The notes under the pieces were generated by a model, which had not been told where the DNA came from, did not search any database, and saw nothing but the letters and a program-made list of their open reading frames with translations. This document shows, piece after piece, positions 36,620 to 48,771 of a stretch of DNA of 64,000 nt. The first letter of the stretch is position 1. Every line of letters starts with the position of its first letter. Origin of the DNA: Plasmodium relictum (taxonomy: Eukaryota; Apicomplexa; Aconoidasida; Haemosporida; Plasmodiidae). The position numbers and the translations under genes are program-made. The DNA lies in the NCBI RefSeq assembly GCF_900005765.1, contig NC_041685.1, positions 1,178,001 through 1,242,000 of the forward strand, given 5' to 3'.

Positions 36620-39600
36620 GATCCGATTGATTAAAACATAAGATACCTTTTATTTAATACAAAAGTTAAAGAATGATTTAATATATAATATTAATTTTGA
36701 GATTTATTTTTAAAAAAATTTCTTTATTGTGTAAAAATGTTTATAAAAAAAAAAAAGCAAAAAAAAAAGAAAAATCAAGAAAAGAAAATATTTATTTATT
36801 TAACTAACTTATTATAAATATCGGGAAATTTTAATTCGAAAATAAAAATTTTATAGAGGAATTTCATTCGTTTGTAATTGTAAGATGAACTTAATTTATA
36901 ATTTTAAACATATATTAAAGCTAAAAATAAAAAAAGAAGTAAACGAGAATAAAAAGAATTGCTAAAAAAGGAGTTAAATGGAATTGAAATTTAAAGGAAT
37001 ATATCGAATAACTTGTAAAATGCCCTTATCGATTTCTAAAGAATTATTTTATAATTAATAAATGATAGTAACAAATGTGTTTTTGTTGTAAAATTATCAT
37101 AAGAAGCTTCAAAAAAAAAAGAAATTTTTTTTTAATTTTTAAAAAGTATTAAAACTTTTTTAATTAATTTATGTATTTATGTTTATGTGTTCTGTAAGAA
37201 AATTTATAAAAATTTTATAAAGATATTTTTGATAAATGATAAATACTTCTTAATAAGAGAACGGGGATACTTCCCATAAAAAATGAAGTAAAAGGTTTAT
37301 AAAAGTTTTTTCTTTTAGAATTATTAATAAAAAAAAGAAATAATTGACGTTAATATGATTTGGAAATAAAAAATATGTATTTTCATTAAGTATGAAAGAA
37401 ATAAAGGAACAGTTTATATTTTAAGTGCTTATAGAAGAAAATCAATATTTCTTTTAAAAATTATCATAGTTGATGAGCGGTTGATATTTTGATGTATTAA
37501 AATTAAAAAAATTATAATTATTTGTAAAAAGTAATTTAAATTTTAAAGAATTATTTTTTATAATTGTAATAATTTCCCCTTTATTTAAGCATTTTTCTAA
37601 GGTATTTATCATGAGAAAAATCATAAGCAAAGTAGTAAAATTAGTATTTTTTTTTTTCCATTCACGAAAAATCAGAGTTATCAAGAAATAAAAATAAATT
37701 GACTATTTTTTTTATTTTTTATTTTATTCTTTATTAATTTGTTTTTTAGTTATTATGATGTTTTAAAGGACATATTTTCTTCTTCACACATTATAGGGAA
37801 TGGAATAGATAAATTTTTTATTTTTATATAAATAAGTAAAAATAAAGTATTTTAGTATAATAAAGAAAGCTACTTAGCAAGTGCATAAGTTTAGAGATAA
37901 GAGAACAGTGAACAAATAGTAAAAAAGTTAACATTAAATGAAGTATTTAATATTTATGTACTATATTTTATATGTATATATTTAAACAAATACTAAGGCA
38001 TAGGAAAAAGGGTTTTTTAATTGAATATATTTGTTAATTTATATAATGTAGTAAAAATGAAAAAAGTAAATATAAAATGATACATTTGTGGAAATGGAAC
38101 TGAAACATAATGATTCTATTTTCATAAGGGTGCTACAAAGGTAGTAAAAATAATGATAGTATAATTTAATTCATAATTTAAATAATGGAAATAAATATTA
38201 ATATTAAAAATGATAATTATGAAGTAGTGGTAGGATACTTATTTTAGTATTAATAATAATAGTAATTAAGTTAATAGAAGGTGATTCTTTATAATGTAAA
38301 TTACACAATAAAGAGAAAATTATGATAAATGAAAAAAATATGAGGTAATTATAGTATTGGAAACTATTTTAATGATAATAATAATTGTTAAGGTGTAATT
38401 TATGTTATTATAATTAATATCAATTAAAGGAAATAAGAATATGTCAATTTCGTATATATGTATATAATTGTGTAATATAATTAATTATATAGTGAATAGT
38501 ATATAAGTAAAAAATAAGAAAAAAAAAAAAAAAATAAAGATATGAAAAGTGTAATATATAAAAAATAGGAATAATAAAAAGGTTTTAAGAAATTTTATGT
38601 ATTATTCTAGGGAATAAAAATAAGTATGATACATTTTAATTTATTGAAGTAAACTCTACATTCTTTTCTGAATAAAAAAATATAAAAAGAAGCTTGTAAA
38701 CTATGAATATTACATAAACTCTTTTTTCAAATAATAATTACAGATCATACATAATTATAAAAATAATAATTTTATCAGTAAAATATATTAACATTCATTT
38801 TTTTTTTCTTATCCCCTAAAATATAGTATATAAAAATTTAATAATAAAGGTTTGCATTAGTGTAAGAAGATAAAATTATTTTTTTACAGCATGTATATCT
38901 TTGAGAATAAATATCTCCCACTTTGAATAAAGATATTTAGTAAAAACTCATTTGACTGAAATTTTTTTTTCTTTTTTTCTATGTTTAATAATGGAAACAT
39001 GTAAATTAAGAAAACTCTGAATAAATATTATGCATCAATATTTTTTGTTTTTTTTTGTAATTTTTCATTACACAAATTTATCTTCAAATAAATGTAGATT
39101 ACTATAGTTAAGAAATGAAAAATATATTTTTGAATATTTTAATACATAAATTTTTCTATTGCAAATAAGTGTTCTTTAAGTAATTTTCTATCTTCCGCTT
39201 TTTAATTAAAATATATTAAAAATGTTAATATAAGAAAAAACAATTAAAGCTTATTAAACAGAATAAACAATTTCTATTCACTATATGAATTAAATATAAT
39301 TGGAAAATAAGATTTAAATTAGAAAGAAAATTAATATTTTCGATTGATATAATATTTGAAGATAGTAATTCGATTTTATCGTGTACTATCGAAAAAAGTA
39401 TATTTGAGTATTTAATCGAATAATTTGGGAACACTTTGTGTTATACTATTTATAAATAAATAATATTGTTGACCTATTCGACACTATATTGATCAATGAA
39501 TGGCAAATATATGCCCGCTATATACTATAATTAAGAGAAATACTAAAAAAAATTTCATATATGTAACACATGTGATATATAAAATATTTTTAGAAATTTT

Positions 39601-39692
39601 TTTTTTTTTTATACTTTGCATGTATTATCGATTCAAAATTTAAAGTACTATATATATAAATTGGAGATAAACCCTATTAAAGAATTCGATTA
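36620..39692. other. AT-rich DNA, no clear gene
   Basis: Minus-strand ORFs at 37454-37684 and 39225-39434 (70-76 codons) have no recognisable motif or splice partners. I see no retroelement piece here. Possible old gene remnants cannot be separated from chance. Confidence 0.45.
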
Positions 39693-39953
39693 ATGAATAA
39701 AAAGAAAAAAATAAGAACTAATAGTTTTGTAGTAAAAACTATTAAGAATGGAGTTCAAAAGAAAAGCATTAAACTTATTTATTTTATATTATATAGGAGA
39801 TTATACAAAGAGTGTACACAATTATCTATAATAAGCAGTTTTATAATAAATAAAATCATTAGAGACATCTCTAGATGCAATTTATTATTTTGCTTGATCA
39901 ATAACAAATCAATTGAACACAAAATTAATAAATCAAATATCAACACAATTTAA
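39693..39953 (+). pseudogene. coding-like relic, member of a decayed family
   Basis: This 86-codon open frame includes LYKECTQLSIISSFIINKI. A clearly related stretch occurs at 54.35-54.54 kb (LYKENIITIISDFIINK), with the same spacing and matching codons. Two divergent copies sharing a reading frame suggest remnants of a multicopy gene. No signal peptide, splice sites or known domain are visible. The ORF is basic and lacks a leader typical of exported proteins. Confidence 0.35.
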
Positions 39954-40828
39954 AAAATGTGAAAGATATTATCTTTAATAAATATTTCATATTTTCCAAC
40001 TTATAATAATGATATGATATTTATAAAATATTGTGATTTCTCTTAATTTTTTTATGGAATGAATATTTTACAAAATATTTATGTGAATTTTAATATTCAA
40101 ATGAATAATTTTTGTGTGCATTTATAGATAATATTTTCTAATACATAAATGGAGAATTTTTAAACATATATTTCAAATTTTACTGATTATAATAAAATAA
40201 TACAAGTTTAATAAAACATGCTTAATGACTTTAAATATTTGTAAGAAAAAATGAAAATATATTTTGAATTTATTAATTAAATAACTTAATATTTACAAAA
40301 GAGGTATATGGGGGTCATTTATAAATTGTCGTAGGAAATATATAGTATAATTATTTATAAATAAACTTAATCACTTGTCATTCAACATTTATTATAATGT
40401 TTACAATTAAAGGATAATATTGTATTACTAAGTAAAATTAAGTTATATTTATATAGAGTGCATGAGTTTTTAGATTGAATTAATTCATATTTCCCTGAAT
40501 ACTATATAAATATTGAATGTGAAAAAATTATATATAGCATAGAAGTATAATTAATAAAATACTTTTGTTTTAGCAAAGGATTGTCAAAAAGAAAAGGAAA
40601 AAAAATATTTTTTAAATTGAGAAATAAGGATTATTACAAATATGCATATAATGATATATACGAAATATGCTAATTATGGAAGATAATATTTTTTATTTAC
40701 ACATTATAAATAATGTTATATTAAAATAAATTTATTTAATTTTGTTATTAAGCTTTTAGAACTAAATAAATGGTAAATAATGTTATTAACTCTAATTATT
40801 ACATTAAAATATTTATTTTTTCAAAGAA

Positions 40829-41214
40829 TTTAATTGCAATCGAAAAATACTGGCAAATAGATTTCTCATTGATTTGATTGTTGCATAAATTAAAGAAGTG
40901 GTAATGCATAGTAAATTAACTATTATCGCTTTGATATAACAAAATTTCATTAAAATATTATCAAAGATTTTAAAGCAATAATTAAAAAAAAGTTACAAAA
41001 ATAATTATAAATTATATTTCATGATACCAATATAGCATTTAATGATGAAGCTTATTCAATCATCTTAAAAGGTATCTACAAAAAGATAAAGTTCTGTATA
41101 GAACATTCTATAAGAGTGATTAATTGATACATAAAACGTTTAGATAATTTTGAAATAAAAGTGTCTGAATTTGTGAAATTAAAATTGAAAATATTCTTCA
41201 TATTTAATTTATAA
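40829..41214 (+). pseudogene. unidentified coding relic
   Basis: This plus-strand stretch reads as protein with isolated breaks. Segments are FNCNRKILANRFLIDLIVA, a stop, IKEVVMHSKLTIIALI, a stop and QNFIKILSKILKQ. A frame change follows, then NIAFNDEAYSIILKGIYKK, KFCIEHSIRVIN, a TGA, and YIKRLDNFEIKVSEFVKLK up to a TAA at 41214. One of the stops (TGA after RVIN) fits a former Trp. No family can be named. The long runs between stops make chance unlikely but not excluded. Confidence 0.4.
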
Positions 41215-42681
41215 TCTTTTTATTTTTTAGGATATTTTAATAATTTATTTTTTTTATTTTAACATAGGATACACATATAAAGAAAAAAAAATAATAATAG
41301 ATATTTTAAAATTTTATATTTTATTAATATGCAAGTTTTATTTTATCTAAACTATTTTTTTTTTTCAACTATAAAAAAATTTAGATTATCTAAATGTGTA
41401 ATTTTTTAAATTTAGGAGTAGTTAGATATCAGTAAATCTTTATATAATACATTTTGAATAAATTGCTTTATTTTTGTGAAATTGTAGCTATAAATAAGGA
41501 ATGATGCAAACACATATTCTCCTAAATGGCGAGAAATTACTAAAACAACAATAATTAAAAATAAAATTAAAATTTGCGTAAAGATGAGTATATTAATATA
41601 AAAATAAAGAATATCCAGTTCACGTAACATGAAAAAAAAATTAAAAAATTTATATTTGGTAAATAAAATAGATAATATAATATGTAATTAATGCAAAATA
41701 AATAAATTTATTTTATTGCACGTATAATATTTATTTATTAATTTTATTTTTTTTTTAATTAACAGTACAAATAATTATTTTTAAAATTAATTTTTACTAT
41801 AAATTTTTATGTTATAAATAAAAAAAAAAAAGTTTTCCATTCTATGTAAATATATCTTTTAATTATTATATATTTTTTTAATATTTACAATATTATGAAG
41901 CAAATATTTCATCATTTTTCTTATGAGAAAACTTAAATAATTTTTTTAATATCTATTTAAATATATAAGGCATATAATGTAAATAATGTATGTTTTGAAT
42001 TATTTCTGTAAACATATTAAGATATATTAATTTTTATTAAAACTCCTTAAATTTTATTAAATTTTTGTTTTCTTTAGTGTTTTCATTAGTTTGCTTAAAT
42101 TTAAAAATAAACTATTTATATTTAAAAAATCATTAATTCTTTACTCTTATATGTAATACAATTTTCAATTTTTTTTTTATCAAATAAATTTTTTTCTTTA
42201 ATATATGAGTAAAATTAAAAATAAAAGCACAAATTTAAAAAAAAATAAATTTATTAATTTAAATATATAAATTATTTAAGTTTATACATACTGATATTTT
42301 ATTATTTTAATCAAAATAAAAAGTGAAAGGTTTAAAAAAACATTTTTTTTTAAATTAAAAAAAAATTATATGAATTTTTTTTTTTTTTTTACATTAAAAT
42401 TATAAAATAAAGCCCTTTTTTACAATGAAATTTTAAATTAATAAACATATTAATTTTTTATATAAATATCACATGTAAAAAATAATATATCATTATTTAT
42501 CAAATCTTCAATTTATAATTATATATTAAAAATATGAGAATTTTATTTTAATATAATAAAAAATGAGTTGTAAGTAAAAAATTATATTAAGTTTATTTTT
42601 ATGTTGAGAAATTTTATGAATATTTAATGGAACTATAAAGCATCTTAAAATATATATTATTCTTTAAATGCATTAAATGAT
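41215..42681. other. AT-rich DNA, no feature seen
   Basis: A 72-codon hydrophobic minus-strand ORF at 41412-41630 is the only open stretch and has no supporting features. Otherwise there are homopolymers and AT-rich spacer up to the first LTR. Confidence 0.5.
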
Positions 42682-43266
42682 TGATTTATTGATTGTTCGT
42701 TCAATGACTTTGCTAGGATATTGAACAAAAAAATTAATAAAGAGCATGTTGAAATGTCTCTAATTATTTTATTTATTGTAAAAATAAATTTATGCTACTA
42801 ATATGTAAAATTTATAAGCATAATTTACATAACTGAACAATTATTATTTCAAAAGAATTTATTTCATTTAATAAAAAAAAGTATATACTCTTACTTTTTT
42901 AATAAAAATTAAAATGCTCATTAAAATTGTTATGTAAAAATAATTTAATTAAAGAAATAAATTTATAGTTACTACAATATTTCAAGTGTGCATACAAATT
43001 CAATGCTAATAGAAACAGAAGAATCATTTTTGCTTTTCTTTTTAATTTAGAATTTAACTTTTATTGTTTAAAAATCAATTAGATTCCAAAACAAAAATTT
43101 TACCGAAGACATTTCAAAAACTGTCATCTAATCCTTCACAAAAAAAAATATAATTCTTTTTTTTTTTTTTTTTTGAAACAAGCGAAGATGCATAGCTAAC
43201 TTGCTTTTTTCCGTATGAACAATTAACTTTTATTTTATAAAAGGTTAATAATACCTTTTATTAACA
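42682..43266 (-). repeat. solo LTR1 (diverged)
   Basis: It begins with the LTR1 tail in reverse (TGATTTATTGATTG, then a TTCAATGACTTTGCTAGGAT block and TTAATAAAGAGCATG). It ends with the inverted LTR head (AAAGGTTAATAATACC...TTATTAACA). At about 585 bases it is close to the 621- and 654-base LTRs of the full element, so it is a near-complete solo LTR. It is more diverged, particularly in the CTAGT-rich head. No matching target duplication was found. Confidence 0.8.
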
Positions 43267-46200
43267 AATAATGTAAAGATTATCATATATATACAATGTA
43301 AAGTACGCAATATTTATTTTCTGGTAGATTATATGAATCATCTCAATAACATATTATACACAAAATTAATTATGAATTGACTATTGAGCTTTTTAAAGTT
43401 ATGTATTTGCAGATTTACACTAGTACTGTTTTTTCTACGAAACTTATAATATACTAAACATGTGTTGGTAAAAACAAAAAATTTGTATTTAAAGTAAGGC
43501 TACAAATAAAACAAAAAATAAATTAATATTGAAAATATTTAAATTTTTCAAAAAATGATAATTAAAAATATATAAAAAAAAATATGATACAGTTTTTATT
43601 CTAATATTGTTATGAATGGATTTCATAATAGATTGGGAAATATTTTAAAAGTTATTTTCTTTTTTTGTTTTATTACTGAAAAAATGAGAAAAGAGAATAA
43701 ATTTATATATAAAATACGTAAATTATGTAATTCTCAATTTATTCTTACAACCAAAAGAAAAGATATAGATGCAATCAATAATTGTTTAATAAATAAAATA
43801 TATATCTTAGATAATTCTACATTATATATTAAAAAAGCATAAACGTTCAATAGATAAAATAGGATATATATAAATTGATATTCAAAATACATATTTTCAT
43901 AGATGTGCTCAGTTATTCCCTCTTTGAAATTTTATCATAAGATTTACGGATATACGAACTTACTATTGTTCCTATAAAAATAATTATTATTTTCAATATA
44001 TATATGAGTAAAATTATGAAAATAATATAAGAATGTAAGTGTTTTGTAATAAAATTATTATATTATTTAGTTTTATAAAAATATTGTTGGATAAAGAATG
44101 ATTGTAAAAACACAACATTTTATGTAAATCTCATCATTTAAATAAAGTAATGAAAGTAATATTTGAAATGGTTCTAAATTTATTATTTTTAATTATTATA
44201 TTTATCTTAATGAAGTTATAAATCATTCGAATATTTCTATTTTTTAAAATAATAATAAAATAACTTGTCTCTAACTTCAATGCAAGTTCTTTAATTTGTG
44301 TCGATATGCCTTGTAAGAACTTCGAATATGAAACAATATAAAATTTGTTTTTTTGTGATATTTAGAAAATAACAAAAAATGTAATAAACATAGAAACAAA
44401 GGGAGAAATTTTATAAATAAATAAAACAAATATAAAGGAAATAAACAATAATAATGTATCACATGAAAAAAAGTTAACACAATAATAAAAAATAAAGTTT
44501 AATGAGGAATGTAATGTTGTAACAATATATTAAATTCAAATTCAAAAAAAAAGTTTTATGTACATTTTTTTTAGATTATCTAGATAATATTGGATTCAAT
44601 GATACTTAATATTTTCATTGAATTTACCATAATTATAAAAGTTGCAAAATCGAAAAAAAAAAAATAACAAAATGTGTTGTAATCAAATACAATAGTTTTC
44701 TTATTTGATAATTAAAATATATAGTAGTACAATAGTGCAAAATATTTTATATTTTTTAAAAACGTAAGTATGGGCATAAATACCAAAAAAAAAAAAAAGG
44801 AATATGTGTGGTAGTTATCATAAGTCTTATACCATGATATAATGGTTAAAGTCATGAATCATAAATTTAATGATTCTGAAAATATTGATCGATGTAGATA
44901 TCATAATAATTATGAATATTACTATCAATATTATTATAATAAATATTATATATAATTCTTTATGATTAACAATAATGGTAATATATACTGGATAGTAAAG
45001 TTCATAATGAAAAATACCAAAACTATCAACTTAAGGTATGTAAAAATATTCAAAAAAGTGGAAATATAGAAAATAAATTAAACCCATTGACATATATTAA
45101 AATTTTATACTATAACTGTTAAGGATACATGAGCAAGTTTAAATTAAAGAAATGGGATAAATATGAAAATGTGTAAACATTTGTGAATCAAAATAGAAAT
45201 TAAAAAAAAAGTAACATCAGAAAAATAAATTGATACTCTCATTAGTATAAAAAAAAATGAAATTTAAACAAAATATAGATATAAAATAAAAAAAAAGATA
45301 AAGCTACATTTATACGAAATGTACTCTTCTTATAGAACTTGAAATAAAGTGAATATATATAAAAATATGTAAAGAGGGAAATAGTTATAGAGAAAACTAT
45401 TTTTACACGTACTAATAAAATATTTTATTGTTTCTTAATAAAATATTGTAACATATGCTTTTGGCGTGACAGAGAAAAAAAAGAAAAAAGTTTTCCATTA
45501 AATTTTTTTTTTTAAATAAAGGAAATGAATAATAAAAAACAATGGATAAAAGTGAAACATAAAAATATAAAAAAAAATTTTGAATATATTGGAAAGTGAT
45601 AATACAGTTTTAATATTATTATAAATAATAGGATGGAATGCAAACAAGACTTAATGTGATATACTTGTTCTAAATAAAATAAAATAAAATAAATTATTAT
45701 ATAAGTAAATTTTACCTTAACTAGATTTTTAATTTTTTTTGTGATCATTATTGTTATAAAATGATAATATTACCGAAAATTTTAAAGATGAAAAAACAAT
45801 AAAAATAAAATTATGTAGCAATTCGAAGTACTAATATTAATAAAGAAAAAAAAAATTGTATTCATGCGTCATTTTTAATATATATAAGTGAATTTTATTT
45901 TGTAGTAATAATATTTTCTCATTTTTTATTTTTGTTGATTAAAATGGGGATCATGATGTGATAAGATAATACTACTTAAAGCTTTGATATATAAAACTAA
46001 AAGTGATGATTTATGCTATAATTTTCAATGGTGAAAATAATGATTATAATAATAATCACATAAAAACATTAATTACAATAAGCACGTTATAATTACTGTA
46101 GTGATTGTAATTTTTATATAGTAGAAATGTTAATAAAAATTATAACATTAACTTTCATTCAATATTCACTATAATAATAATTACAGCTATTCAATAATAT

Positions 46201-46703
46201 AATGTTACACTTAAGTTACAGTAATGATGTGAATAATATTATATAATTTGTGAATTTTATGACTATTATAATTTCTATAAAATTTTAATGTATCCTATCA
46301 TAAAAAATATACTCTTAACCAAAGAGAAATGTAAAAGAGGAATAAAGCGAAATGAAAAATATCATTTTATTTCAAAAATATGCTTCATGCTTTATTTATA
46401 TTTTTATATATTTTATTTATTATTTTTTTTTATTATATCACAATTATGAGTAAGTATGAAAATATAATAATTAAAAGCTTATTGAAAAGAATGTGTGTTC
46501 TTAAAAAAGGAAAGTTTAATAAAATAACAAATATTCTCTTGGAAGAACTAGCATACATAAATAATGCAATGATTTAAGGTTCTAATATTAGTTAATTGAC
46601 TATTTAATGACTTTCAGCAAATAGTATATAATCAATTTAATAAAGTGCATATGAAGCTATCTTTATATAATTTACTAATCACCTTTAAGAGAAAATATGT
46701 ATC
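43267..46703. other. AT-rich DNA with scattered weak ORFs
   Basis: Plus-strand ORFs at 43612-43842 (76 codons, with IYKIRKLCNSQFILTTKRKD) and 46380-46577 (65 codons, with LLKRMCVLKKGKFNKITNI) look somewhat protein-like and basic, resembling fragments of decayed genes. Neither has an identifiable domain. The rest is spacer with poly-A tracts. Confidence 0.4.
44842..45032 (+). pseudogene. short coding-like relic rich in Tyr/Asn
   Basis: From the ATG at 44842 the frame reads MVKVMNHKFNDSENIDRCRY and then a Tyr/Asn/His-rich stretch to a TAA. After this stop the same frame reads FFMINNNGNIYWIVKFIMKN. Normal codon mixture and a single stop suggest a broken exon. No family is recognised, and chance is possible in DNA of this composition. 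Confidence 0.25.
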
Positions 46704-46835
46704 TGGTTAATAAAAGAAATTATTAACCTTATATGAAATAGTGGTTAATTTATACAGAAAAAAACGAATTAGCCATGTGTATTTACTCGTTTAAAAAAAA
46801 ATATATCACTTTTTTTTATATATATTTTTGTAAGT
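46704..46835 (+). repeat. truncated LTR1, head only
   Basis: It starts TGGTTAATAAAAGAAATTAT and continues through a TTAGCCATGTGTATTTACTC block and a poly-A/T stretch, matching the first 130 or so bases of LTR1 in the sense orientation. It is diverged and ends without the LTR body. Confidence 0.6.
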
Positions 46836-46898
46836 TGTTACGTTAAAAATACTTTTATTATCTTTTTTTTTTTTTTTTTGTTACAAAATTGTTTGTAA

Positions 46899-47507
46899 CG
46901 TTTTATTAATTGGCTGTTTAATGAGTTTTCTAGGGTATTAAAGAGACAAGTTAATAAAGAGCATGTATATAAAGATCTACTGACATTCTTTTAACTAGAA
47001 TAATTAAAATTTTGAAGTTACAGTGAAATTTAATGAGGTTAAGTTATTTAAGTATATTATTCCTTAAGCGTTGGATACATATACACCATATAACAAAACT
47101 CTTAAATAAAAGAATAAGCATATCATGCATAATAAAAATGTATTTTCATATAACATCTTTGTAACATTTCATATGAATTTATTTAATTAATCACATATAC
47201 CTTTTCTTTGAAAAAGCCTTCTTTTCTATAAACATTTTTTAATTGTGTATATATTTCATAACAAAAATGTACCCTTACAAAATGTAACAATTATTTTGTA
47301 AATAAAAGTCACAAAATAGTTATAAAAAAAAAGACACAAATATATATATAAATATTAAGAAAAATATGTATTTTCCATTAAAACACTTTAGAAAAATGAA
47401 AGGTTATGATCCCATATGAGTTTTAATTTTCATACGATTTGAGCTTTTCGATAAGTACGTATTCCTTGTTAGCATTTATACATGTTAATATATACCTTTA
47501 TTAACCA
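46899..47507 (-). repeat. solo LTR1 (diverged)
   Basis: It starts with a degraded LTR1 tail (TTTATTAATTGGCTGTTTAA, then TTAATAAAGAGCATG at about 46950) and ends in TTTATTAACCA at 47507. The length (609) suits a complete solo LTR. The middle is heavily diverged. Confidence 0.6.
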
Positions 47508-47821
47508 TTAATGTTATTTCGAAATATATAAGTCGAATACAACACAAAAATTGTACTTTTTCATACATTAATTTTTATATTTCGATTAAAAATTAATATC
47601 TAAATTCAAAAACGCCATCCAAAGAAAAAAAAAAATTTATTATAATTTTTTTTTTCTATAATTACAAAGATATATAAAAATAAAGAAAACAAAAAAAAAA
47701 AAATAACTTTATATTTTTTTTTTTTTTATAACTAGCGTAAATGCATGACTGACATGTATTTTCCTGACTAGTAAGCTAATTTTATATATTACAAGAGGTT
47801 AATAACATCTTTTATTAACTA
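47508..47821 (-). repeat. truncated LTR1, head half
   Basis: It joins directly to the solo LTR on its left. It begins inside the LTR body (TGTTATTTCGAAATATA) and continues through the ATAACTAGCG head block and the AGAGGTTAATAACATC to TTATTAACTA end. The tail half is missing, so two LTR copies are fused here. Confidence 0.65.
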
Positions 47822-48118
47822 ATATCCAATTAGTAAATCATAACCCTATGTAATTAAACTATTTAATATGAAATCATTATTTTATTTCTCATAAGTTTTA
47901 GAACCAAATAATAAAATATATTTTTATCTCTATATATTTTATTATTATCTTAAATTCCGATTATTAAAGAAAATTTTATATAATTTAATAAAAAAAATTC
48001 TAAAGAAAATTCATAAAATATTCACATGCATATTCTCAAAAATCGTTAAGATATTACTATAAAAAAAATTTATGATTTATCAAACATCATAATTTTATAA
48101 TATGCATTACTCTTTTCT

Positions 48119-48739
48119 TGATTTATTAATTGTCCGCTTAATGACTTTGCTAGAATATTAAACAAACAAATTAATAAAGAGCATGTATAATTAAGTATAT
48201 GTTTATATATATATATATATATATTTGTTTTTATTATATATATAATGGTTTCTTATGATGCATAATATTTAATTTGAGTTAAATTTTACTGCATCTTTTA
48301 ATAGACATATTAAACTGTTATAAATGAGTTTTTATTTACAATAAATTAGCATCTTCTTTTAATTCAAAAAAAAAAATATACAAATAACAATTAATAAAGT
48401 CAAAACTTTAATTTATTCAGTGCTATTTTAAAAGTATACATTGAATATAACATAAACATTATTCGTTTTATATCTTAAGTTTTTATAAGTAAAAGTTAAT
48501 TCTTTATTTAGTTAGAAAAAAAACGTCAACTCCCCCCCAAAAAAAAAAAAAAAGTAATTTTAATTTTTTTTTTTAATTACAAAGATGATTATAAATAAAA
48601 ATAAACAAACAAAAAAAAAATAACTTTATATTTTTTTTTTTTTTTATAACTAGCGTCAGTGTATGGATAACTTGTACATACACGACTAGTAAACTAGCTT
48701 AGTGTACTACAAAAGGTTAATAACATATTTTATTAACCA
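48119..48739 (-). repeat. 3' LTR (LTR1 family) of the full element
   Basis: These 621 bases run from TGATTTATTAATTG to TTTATTAACCA on the plus strand. In the sense direction the LTR begins TGGTTAATAAAA and ends CCAATTAATAAATCA-like. It contains the CTAGT-rich head block, a TATAAAG box in the AT-rich section, a (TA)n tract near 48207-48223, and the shared AATAAAGAGCATG tail block. Confidence 0.9.
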
Positions 48740-48771
48740 TACTCCATCACTTCTGGAAGTAATGATATTAC

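Noticed and set aside
44820-44890. tRNA-like stretch (ATAATGGTTAAAGTC)
   Set aside because: No T-arm or B-box follows; the region reads better as a short coding relic.
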